DNA of 10,462 bases, taken from positions 1 through 10,462 of the forward strand of contig DAOUKH010000041.1 in the NCBI GenBank assembly GCA_034421515.1, in the 5' to 3' direction. The notes under the pieces were generated by a model that worked only from the letters and a program-made list of their open reading frames with translations, was not told the DNA's origin and did no database searches. Origin of the DNA: DAOUKH01 sp034421515. Lineage in GTDB: Bacteria > Chloroflexota > Dehalococcoidia > SHYB01. Below, piece after piece: positions 1 to 5,175 of the stretch. Position 1 is the stretch's first letter. Each line of letters begins with the position of its first letter. The position numbers were made by a program, and so were the translations under genes.

Positions 1-787
1 TCTTGTAGTTGGGCTTGCGCTTTTCGAGGAAGGCGCGGCGGCCCTCCATGTGGTCTTCAGTGAAGGTGTTCCGCTGGGCGAGCAGGAGGCCGTGGTCCAT
101 GGCGGCCTTGCGGTCCATCTCCAACCCGGACCAGAGCGCCTCGACGGTGCCCGCTAGGGCGAGCGGGGGAAGCTCGGCGAGGGCGCCGGCCATCTCCATG
201 GCGGCGTCGAGCAGGTCGGCGCGCGGCACGACTTCCTGGGCTAGGCCGACCTGGTAGGCCCGCTCCGCGGTCATGCGCCAGGCGCTGCCCATGAGCGCCA
301 TGCGCATCACCTCGCCGAAGGGCATCCGGCGGGTGAGGGCGATGGGCTCGACGGCGGCGACCCGGCCATAGGTGACGTGGGGGTCGAAGAAGGTCGCGTT
401 CTCCGCCGCGATGACGAGGTCGCTGTCGGCGACGAAGTAGAGCCCCCCGCCGCCGCACATGCCGTTGACCGCCGTGATCACCGGCTTGAAGCAGCCGTTC
501 TGGCGCGCCGTCACCGTCGAGCCGGGCACCTTCTTCCACCGCTCAAACTGGCTCATACCCTGCACCTCGGCGGTGCTCTCCTTGGTGTCGACACCGACGC
601 AGAACGCCCGGTCGCCGGCGGCGGTCAGGACGGCGACCCACACGTCGTCGTCGTCCCGCATCTCGGTCCACATGTCAGAGAGCTCCGCCTCCATGCGGCG
701 GTTGAAGGCGTTGAGCGCATCGGGCCGGTCGAGCGTGACGACGCCGACGTGGTCCTGCTTCTCATAGCGGATGGTGTCGTAGGGCAT
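1..787 (-). CDS. Crotonase-fold enoyl-CoA hydratase/isomerase family protein (3' end cut by window)
   Basis: The minus-strand frame is open from ATG at 787-785 to the window edge and gives 262 residues. The fold is recognisable: the N-terminal LDRPDALNAF block, the first oxyanion-hole block AFCVGVDTKE (61-70), the second AVNGMCGGGG (106-115), and the C-terminal EGRRAFLEKRKPNYK, which in known enoyl-CoA hydratases lies within a few residues of the end, so the protein is nearly complete. Crotonases bind acyl-CoA and stabilise a thioester enolate. An ungapped alignment by eye to rat mitochondrial hydratase places Tyr117 and His137 where the catalytic Glu144 and Glu164 sit, so ordinary hydration is unlikely. 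Isomerase, hydrolase, C-C lyase or another crotonase activity remains possible. The gene lies 24 bp behind the molybdopterin-domain gene and is probably co-transcribed with it. No clear Shine-Dalgarno sequence precedes the ATG. Family is confident; reaction is unknown. Confidence 0.9.
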   Translation of the reverse strand, partial: MPYDTIRYEKQDHVGVVTLDRPDALNAFNRRMEAELSDMWTEMRDDDDVWVAVLTAAGDRAFCVGVDTKESTAEVQGMSQFERWKKVPGSTVTARQNGCFKPVITAVNGMCGGGGLYFVADSDLVIAAENATFFDPHVTYGRVAAVEPIALTRRMPFGEVMRMALMGSAWRMTAERAYQVGLAQEVVPRADLLDAAMEMAGALAELPPLALAGTVEALWSGLEMDRKAAMDHGLLLAQRNTFTEDHMEGRRAFLEKRKPNYK

Positions 788-811
788 GGAGGGTCCGGGA
801 TGGAGGCCGGG

Positions 812-1294
812 CTAGTGTTCGGGGCCGTGCTCGTGAAGCGCCTCGTGCTCGGTCTGGGAGCTGGGGCGGGTGTCCTTGCCCAGCGCGGCGCTCAGCTTGA
901 TGCGGCCGAGGTGCTTGACGTTGGCACAGCGGTCGGCCTCGCCGGCGCCGAGCGAGCAGGACTCGATGTCCTTGATGAAGAAGCGGACGGGGCCGCCCTT
1001 GGACTCGGGGAGCGCGCCGCCGCCGGCGCTGTAGACGAGGATCCCCTGGGCGCGGATCGGGGCCAGCGGGATGCTGGCGCTGAAGGAGCCGTCGCCGGTG
1101 GCGAGGGTGATGAAGCGGGCATCGTCTCGAGCGCCGCAGGCCTCGAGCACGGCGTCGAGGCGCACCCCACCGCCCGCACGCCCGGGTAGCTCCGACCCGA
1201 TGTCGGGAATCTGACCCGGCAATGCCGCGAGGTCGTCGAAGCTCAGCGCCAACGGCCGCTCGACGAGGCCCTCGGTGCGCAGGAGGTCGTCCAT
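812..1294 (-). CDS. Short molybdopterin-dependent oxidoreductase-domain protein (sulfite oxidase fold)
   Basis: A 160-residue protein with the order of blocks seen in the sulfite oxidase Moco-binding domain. These are GLVERPLALSFDDLAALPG near the N-terminus, GVRLDAVLEACG, a DGSFSASIPL block (the DGY...PL position), GGPVRFFI, and CANVKHLGRIKL near the C-terminus (the VKW..I position). It has no signal peptide and no heme or dimerisation domain. The cysteine that ligates molybdenum in sulfite oxidase is expected before the GV-L-LL block; that stretch (IPDIGSELPGRAGG) has none. Two cysteines near the end (C-x9-C around ESC and DRC) may be family-specific ligands. ATG 1294 was chosen because the following LLRTEGLVERPL matches the usual domain start. 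The frame is open further upstream to 1516, but that part overlaps vapC and looks non-homologous. No clear Shine-Dalgarno is visible. Likely co-transcribed with the crotonase. Catalytic activity is uncertain. Confidence 0.72.
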   Translation of the reverse strand: MDDLLRTEGLVERPLALSFDDLAALPGQIPDIGSELPGRAGGGVRLDAVLEACGARDDARFITLATGDGSFSASIPLAPIRAQGILVYSAGGGALPESKGGPVRFFIKDIESCSLGAGEADRCANVKHLGRIKLSAALGKDTRPSSQTEHEALHEHGPEH

Positions 1295-1406
1295 GGTCGA
1301 ATTGTCGAAGAGGGCGCGGCGCGGGTCAAGGCGCACGGCAAGGGGGTCCGGCGCGCATTGGGGAACACCGGCTGCACCGAATCCGGGTGCCGCCGCGCGA
1401 TCACGG

Positions 1407-1850
1407 CTACATTCCGTCAGGACGGAGAGGGTGCTGCCACCGCAGCTCTGGAAATCGGCTGAAATCGGCGTCCGTGGACACCATGGTGCAGCCATGCTCG
1501 ATAGCGATCGCCGCATGCTGGGCGTCGGCCACCAGCTTTCCGGCGGCGCCGGACTCGCGGCAGAGCCGTTCGAATATCTCCAGGTGGTCCGGGCCGGGAC
1601 CTACGATGCGCGCAGTCGGGCGTTCCACGAGCGCGTTCACGAAGGCGAACGTCCGCTCGAGGGTGGACGGAGGATCGAAGACTCGGGGGTTTGTCGCGAC
1701 ACGGACAAAGCCGGACAGGGCAAGTACGGAGAGGGCGAACGGCTCCGGCCCCGTCGCCAACCGGGTGATCCAATTCGCGTACTCGACGTGATCGGGGACC
1801 GAGTCCTCGACGTGCGCATAGATCAGGACATTTACGTCAGGAATCAGCAC
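1407..1850 (-). CDS. vapC: VapC-type PIN-domain ribonuclease toxin
   Basis: PIN-domain toxin of a type II toxin-antitoxin pair; such proteins are Mg-dependent RNases that cut tRNA, rRNA or mRNA when freed from the antitoxin. From the GTG start at 1850 it has 147 residues. It begins VLIPDVNVLIYAH with the first metal-binding Asp5, followed by LSVLALSGFVRVATNPRVF, LVADAQHAAIAIEHG with Asp109, and STDADFSRFP with Asp127 and Asp129, ending in the typical RWQHPL. The internal acidic residue often seen in PIN toxins is replaced by the SGFVR form, as in the DVN-LIYAH subfamily. The GTG lies one base after the vapB stop (TGA 1854-1852), which argues for translational coupling. The in-frame ATGs at 1892 and 1883 would add 14 or 11 residues and overlap vapB; they are less likely. 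A G-rich stretch about 8 bases upstream could be a weak ribosome site. Confidence 0.9.
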   Translation of the reverse strand: MLIPDVNVLIYAHVEDSVPDHVEYANWITRLATGPEPFALSVLALSGFVRVATNPRVFDPPSTLERTFAFVNALVERPTARIVGPGPDHLEIFERLCRESGAAGKLVADAQHAAIAIEHGCTMVSTDADFSRFPELRWQHPLRPDGM

Positions 1851-1851
1851 A

Positions 1852-2106
1852 TCAATGCCCCCGGCTGAACCGGGCCTCGTCATCTTGTGCATCGAGCGCC
1901 CTCGGTCGGTCGAGGTCGACTCCGTGGCGGGGATGGACGCCCCGGGCGGTGATCAACCGGAACGGCGGCGGCGGCGATGCCTCATGGCGCTTAAGCGCAT
2001 CGTTCAGCGTGCGGGAAATAAAGGCGCTGACGCTGACGCCTCGGGCCGCCGCTGCCTGGCGCACCTGCTTCGCGAGCCGGTCATCAAGGGAGATTGTCGT
2101 TCTCAT
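1852..2106 (-). CDS. vapB: VapB-type ribbon-helix-helix antitoxin
   Basis: An 84-residue antitoxin. Residues 1-40 form a ribbon-helix-helix DNA-binding domain: an N-terminal strand MRTTISLDDRL, then two helices, with GVSVSAFISRTLNDAL as the second part. The C-terminal half (ITARGVHPRHGVDLDRPRALDAQDDEARF) resembles the toxin-clamping tail of VapB partners of this VapC subfamily, where a GVDLDR-ALL--EDEARF pattern is usual. It should neutralise VapC and, with it, repress the shared promoter. The ATG at 2106 has no Shine-Dalgarno sequence, and the predicted promoter lies immediately upstream, so the mRNA may be leaderless. The gene is followed directly by vapC. Confidence 0.9.
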   Translation of the reverse strand: MRTTISLDDRLAKQVRQAAAARGVSVSAFISRTLNDALKRHEASPPPPFRLITARGVHPRHGVDLDRPRALDAQDDEARFSRGH

Positions 2107-2134
2107 GATGCAATAGCATACTATCGATGCATCA
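2106..2134. promoter_or_regulatory. Candidate VapB/VapBC operator dyad
   Basis: TGATGCA at 2106-2112 and its inverse TGCATCA at 2128-2134 form 7-bp arms around a 15-base spacer. Inside lies a second dyad, ATAG-CATA-CTAT (2113-2124). The outer right arm is part of the 8-bp palindrome GATGCATC (2126-2133). The array covers the predicted -10 and the start codon, the expected place for autorepression by a ribbon-helix-helix antitoxin. Binding is inferred. Confidence 0.5.
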
Positions 2135-2143
2135 GTACATCAA
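2115..2143 (-). promoter_or_regulatory. Predicted sigma70-type promoter of vapBC
   Basis: Read on the minus strand, TTGATG (2143-2138, 4 of 6 to TTGACA) and TATGCT (2120-2115, 4 of 6 to TATAAT) are separated by exactly 17 bases. Only 8 bases separate the -10 from the vapB ATG, so transcription would start at or within two bases of the start codon. This AT-richer patch stands out in GC-rich surroundings. Prediction by eye only. Confidence 0.55.
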
Positions 2144-2238
2144 ACGCGGCAAAACACGACATTCCGACGCCACGGCGCTCCTCGCGCTCGTTGCCGGACC
2201 CGTCTCCTCGCCGCGCCACCGGTCAAGGCAGGGGCGCA

Positions 2239-3036
2239 TCAGGTGAAGAGCAGCGTGGCGCCGCAGGTGACCCAGGCCAGGACGAAGATCGTCCACTTGA
2301 TGACCTTCTGGCTCACGTTCAGGGCGAACCTGACACAGAGCAGCGCTCCCACCGTCATGCCGGCGGCGAGAATGAGGCCGGGGGCCCACTCCACGTGGCC
2401 GGTGACGGCGAACACCACCAGGGACGCGACGCTGAAGAGCGCCGTGCAGACGAGCTTCAGTGCGTTGGTGCGCACCAAGTCGTGGCGGAGCCCCACCGCC
2501 AGGGCGGCGATCAGCAAGAAGCCGACACCGGCCTGGACGAACCCGCCGTAGAGGCCCGCGGCAAAGAGCAGCAGCAGCCCGGCGGGGCTTTCCGTCAATT
2601 TACGCGGCGGCGTGCCCTCCGGCGGCGCCATGACGTCGGGAAAGACCACAATCGCCAAGGCGACGGCGATGATCGTCGCCAGCAGGGTGGGCTTGAGGAC
2701 GCCCGGGGGCACCCAGGTCGCCGCGAGCGCGCCAATCACGGCGCCCACCACCGTCGGCGCGAGGATCGCGGGAATGGCGCTCTTCTCGAGCTTGTCGTAC
2801 CGGTGGAAGCCCCTGACGCCGACGAGCGACTGCTGCAGAATGCCCACCCTATTGGTGCCGTTGGCAACGTCGGCGGGCATCCCCATCAGTATCAGCAGGG
2901 GCACGGTGATCAACGAGGCGCCGGCGGCGACAACGTTCATGAACCCGCCGAGCACCCCGGCCGCCAGCAGCGCGGCGGCCTTCCACCACGTCAGGTCGAT
3001 CTCCGTAGGGGTGAGCAGATCTACCAGGGAATCCAT
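2239..3036 (-). CDS. TauE/SafE-family (sulfite exporter-type) membrane permease
   Basis: A 265-residue, strongly hydrophobic protein with about eight predicted membrane segments, the usual size for the TauE/SafE family. The N-terminal half carries the family signature: a GVLGGFMNVVAAGASLITVP helix followed by GMPADVANGTNRVG. The second half repeats it in weaker form (AAGLYGGFVQAGVGFLLIA, then DLVRTNALK), as expected from internal duplication. Members move small anions, often sulfite, sulfonates or sulfoacetate, and sometimes other organic acids; substrate cannot be read from sequence. ATG 3036 (MDSLVDLLTP) was preferred over the in-frame ATG at 3183, because the 49 extra residues are Arg/Ala-rich, non-hydrophobic and would run across the whole divergent spacer and into the cyclase start. 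A weak GGAA lies upstream of 3036. It is transcribed away from the cyclase-LLM unit, with vapBC 132 bp downstream. Confidence 0.88.
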   Translation of the reverse strand: MDSLVDLLTPTEIDLTWWKAAALLAAGVLGGFMNVVAAGASLITVPLLILMGMPADVANGTNRVGILQQSLVGVRGFHRYDKLEKSAIPAILAPTVVGAVIGALAATWVPPGVLKPTLLATIIAVALAIVVFPDVMAPPEGTPPRKLTESPAGLLLLFAAGLYGGFVQAGVGFLLIAALAVGLRHDLVRTNALKLVCTALFSVASLVVFAVTGHVEWAPGLILAAGMTVGALLCVRFALNVSQKVIKWTIFVLAWVTCGATLLFT

Positions 3037-3075
3037 CGCGGGTTCCAGCGCCGCTGGGGCGCGGGTTGGGATGCC

Positions 3076-3092
3076 CGCACGGTATCCGTGCG
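3076..3092. promoter_or_regulatory. Perfect 17-bp inverted repeat, candidate operator in divergent spacer
   Basis: CGCACGG-TAT-CCGTGCG, a perfect palindrome with 7-bp arms and a 3-base centre. It lies in the 145-bp spacer between the divergently transcribed permease and cyclase genes, 40 bases from the permease start, and overlaps a possible -10 element for the permease. Position and symmetry fit a dimeric repressor site of the TetR, GntR or MarR kind. No regulator gene is in the window. The arms are GC-rich, so chance occurrence is possible. Confidence 0.4.
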
Positions 3093-3107
3093 CGCCCTCG
3101 GAGGCAA
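3079..3107 (-). promoter_or_regulatory. Weak candidate promoter for the permease gene
   Basis: On the minus strand, TTGCCT (3107-3102, 4 of 6 to consensus) and TACCGT (3084-3079, 3 of 6) are 17 bases apart, with the -10 inside the 17-bp palindrome and the permease ATG about 42 bases downstream. For the opposite direction only a poorer pair is visible: TGGACC (3117-3122) and TATGCT (3138-3143), spacing 15. Both are tentative. Confidence 0.25.
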
Positions 3108-3170
3108 CCTCGGACGTGGACCAGCGCGCCGATCTGCTATGCTGGCGCCCGCCGCGACGTCTGGCGGCCT

Positions 3171-3176
3171 GGGAGG
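3171..3176 (+). promoter_or_regulatory. Ribosome binding site of the cyclase gene
   Basis: GGGAGG ends 5 bases before the ATG at 3182. It fixes the start there, although the frame stays open far upstream to 2612 through the spacer and the opposite-strand permease gene. Confidence 0.7.
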
Positions 3177-3181
3177 TCGGC

Positions 3182-4129
3182 ATGGCGCCCTATGTTCCTT
3201 CTGAAGAGCAAGTCCTTGGCTACATGGACTCGTGCAGCAACTGGGGGCGCTGGGGCGACGACGACGAGCTCGGCACGGTCAACCTCATCACCCCGGAGGC
3301 GCGGCGCGCCGCCGCGGCGTTGGTCAAGGAGGGCATCACCGTCTCCTGCGCCCGCCTGATCCCGCGGACGGCGGAGGCCGACTTCGACATGCCGCCGCTG
3401 CACTTCATGACCGGCGCCGGCGAGCGGTTCGAGGGAAAGAAGACGAAGCCCGACGAGCTTCAATCGACCGGCGACTTCTTCGGCATCGCCTATCACGGCT
3501 TCACCGTCACCCACGTGGACAGCCTGTCGCACGTGCTCCGCGACGGCGTCCTCTACAACGGCCGCCCCGCCAACCTCATCTCGACGACCCAAGCGTCGCA
3601 GACGTTGGCCATCGAGGCGCTGAAGGACGGGGTCGTGACCCGGGGCGTGCTTCTCGACTTCCCCAAGCTGCGGGGCGTCGATTACCTGGAGCGGACCGAC
3701 GGCATCTACCGCGAGGACCTCGACGCGGCGGAGCGCGAGCTAGGCGTCACCGTCGGGGAGGGCGACGTCCTGCTGGCGCGCTTCGGGGCGGTGCGCCGCC
3801 GGAACGAGGAGGGCCCCTCGCGGAAGGTCTACGAGCAGCGACCGGGATTCCACGCGGTCTGCGCTCCCTGGTTCCACGAGCGCGGCGTGGCCGCCGTCGG
3901 CTCCGACAGCGCCCAAGACCTCTTCCCCAGCGGCTACCCCCTCATGCGGGCGCCGGTGCACCAGATCGGGATCGTCGCCATGGGCCTCTGGCTGATCGAC
4001 AACTGCGACCTCGAGGGCCTGGCCGCGACCTGCGACCGGCTGGGACGCTACGAGTTCCTGTTCAGCATGGGGCCGCTCCGCATCACCGGCGGCACCGGGT
4101 CGCCGGTCAACCCCATCGCCGTCTTCTAG
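3182..4129 (+). CDS. Cyclase-family metal-dependent hydrolase (kynurenine formamidase-like fold)
   Basis: A 315-residue cytosolic protein of the 'cyclase' family, which holds kynurenine formamidase, isatin hydrolase and related metal-dependent amide, ester or lactone hydrolases. The N-terminal NWGRWGDDDELGTVNLITPE (about residues 19-38) is typical of the longer bacterial members. The metal site is visible as THVDSLSH with His111, Asp113 and His117, the H-x-D-x3-H core of the family; His105 precedes it. It is followed by DGVLYNGRPA, also a family trait. Farther on, GVLLDFPKLRG, EGDVLLARFG and the C-terminal GGTGSPVNPIAVF match late family blocks. The usual HxGTH motif is altered here to HGFTVTH. 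Family is secure; substrate is not, and kynurenine is unlikely to be implied by this alone. It is followed after 44 bp by the LLM oxidoreductase gene, probably in one operon. Confidence 0.88.
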   Translation: MAPYVPSEEQVLGYMDSCSNWGRWGDDDELGTVNLITPEARRAAAALVKEGITVSCARLIPRTAEADFDMPPLHFMTGAGERFEGKKTKPDELQSTGDFFGIAYHGFTVTHVDSLSHVLRDGVLYNGRPANLISTTQASQTLAIEALKDGVVTRGVLLDFPKLRGVDYLERTDGIYREDLDAAERELGVTVGEGDVLLARFGAVRRRNEEGPSRKVYEQRPGFHAVCAPWFHERGVAAVGSDSAQDLFPSGYPLMRAPVHQIGIVAMGLWLIDNCDLEGLAATCDRLGRYEFLFSMGPLRITGGTGSPVNPIAVF

Positions 4130-4158
4130 CCCTCGCGAGCCGCGCCGCCCCACACGTC

Positions 4159-4166
4159 AGGAGGAG
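4159..4166 (+). promoter_or_regulatory. Strong ribosome binding site of the LLM gene
   Basis: AGGAGGAG, with the AGGAGG core 9 bases before the ATG at 4174. It sits in the 44-bp gap after the cyclase stop and sets the start of the second gene; the longer open frame upstream is not used. Confidence 0.8.
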
Positions 4167-4173
4167 AGCCGCC

Positions 4174-5175
4174 ATGCCGCCGCGCAAGCCCATCCGGTTC
4201 AGCGTCGGAGGGACGATGTCCCTGGGCACGTTCGAGCAGGTCGTCGAGATTGCGCAGACCTTGGAGGAGCTCGGCTTCGACGGCTTCTACAGCTCGGACC
4301 ACATGTACGGCGTCGGCGGGGGCGGTCCCATGCGCGCCAAGTACACGCAACTCTTGGAGGCCTGGACGGTGATGGCGGGCCTCGCGCCGGTCACCAAGAC
4401 CCTGAAGCTCGGCTGCATGGTCACCGGGGTCACCTACCGGCACCCCGCCATGCTCGCGAAGATCTGCTCGACGATCGACGTGATGAGCAACGGCCGGCTC
4501 ATCTTGGGCATCGGCGCCGCGTGGTCGAAGGGGGACCACGACGCCTACGGCATCCCCTTCCCGGGGCTGAAGGTGCGCCAGGAGATGCTCGGCGAGGCCC
4601 TCGACGTGGTCCACGGCCTGTGGACGGAGCGCTCGTTCTCCTACGAGGGCAAGCACTACCGGCTCGAGGACGCACCCATGGAGCCGAAGCCGGTGCAACA
4701 GCCGCGTCCGCCGGTGCTCATCGCCGCCGTAGGCGAGACCGGCCTCGCGCTGACCGCGAAGCACGCCCAGTACTGGGCGAGTCTGAGCACCCCGGCCTAT
4801 GCGGCGGAGAAGATCGCGCGCATCGAGGAGCTCTGCGCCGAGCGGGGCCGCGACCCCAACGAGATCGAGTACATGCGTTACTGCGACATGGTGCTCACCG
4901 ACGACGCCGGACGTGCGCGGGAGGTCATCGAGAAGCGGGGGCGCGGGCTGCAAGAGCGGGGCGCGGCCGCTCAGGCGCGCAACAGCGTCGAAGGGGAGTC
5001 GCTGGAGGCGCGGGTGCGGGCCGGCGCCCTGATCGGAAGCCCCGCCGAGATGCGCGAGGAGATCGCGCGCTACGCCGAGGTCGGCGTCACCCACATCGTG
5101 ATCATGACGCCACGCCCTTGGGACCGGCGCATCGCCGAGCGCTTCTCCAACGAGGTGATCAGCGCCTTCGCCTAG
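4174..5175 (+). CDS. LLM-class (luciferase-like) flavin/F420-dependent oxidoreductase
   Basis: A 333-residue TIM-barrel protein of the bacterial luciferase-like superfamily, which oxidises or reduces small organic substrates using FMNH2 or F420. Visible blocks are: first strand IRFSVGGTMS; LEELGFDGFYSSDHMYG (about 27-43); KTLKLGCMVTGVTYRHPAMLAK; the hallmark SNGRLILGIGAAWSKGDHDAYGIPF (about 105-130); EALDVVHGLWTERSFSYEGKHYRL; and EPKPVQQPRPPVLIAAVGE. The end (LIGSPAEMREEIARYAEVGVTHIVIMT) is the usual last barrel segment. The pattern resembles 'F420-dependent' subfamilies, but FMN and F420 use cannot be told apart from sequence. It lies directly downstream of the cyclase gene, suggesting the two act on one compound. 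The final four bases, CTAG, are shared with the convergent prfB stop. Confidence 0.9.
   Translation: MPPRKPIRFSVGGTMSLGTFEQVVEIAQTLEELGFDGFYSSDHMYGVGGGGPMRAKYTQLLEAWTVMAGLAPVTKTLKLGCMVTGVTYRHPAMLAKICSTIDVMSNGRLILGIGAAWSKGDHDAYGIPFPGLKVRQEMLGEALDVVHGLWTERSFSYEGKHYRLEDAPMEPKPVQQPRPPVLIAAVGETGLALTAKHAQYWASLSTPAYAAEKIARIEELCAERGRDPNEIEYMRYCDMVLTDDAGRAREVIEKRGRGLQERGAAAQARNSVEGESLEARVRAGALIGSPAEMREEIARYAEVGVTHIVIMTPRPWDRRIAERFSNEVISAFA

Noticed and set aside
1295..1516. N-terminal extension of the Moco-domain protein to ATG 1516
   Set aside because: The extension overlaps vapC and has no family-like sequence; ATG 1294 begins just before the conserved domain start.
1851..1892. vapC start at ATG 1892 or 1883
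   Set aside because: This would place up to 41 bases inside vapB and add a non-conserved leader; the GTG at 1850 yields the usual VLIPDVN start one base after the vapB stop.
3037..3183. N-terminal extension of the permease to ATG 3183
   Set aside because: It would read across the divergent spacer with an Arg/Ala-rich, non-membrane sequence; family members begin near MDSLVDLL.
1855..3204. 449-codon plus-strand frame over vapB and the permease
   Set aside because: The composition (Gln/Arg/Gly/His-rich) has no recognisable domain, and both opposite-strand genes have clear families.
3232..4173. Upstream part of a 647-codon plus frame that ends as the LLM protein
   Set aside because: Before 4174 it overlaps the cyclase gene in another frame and is Arg-rich without homology; a strong Shine-Dalgarno marks the true LLM start at 4174.
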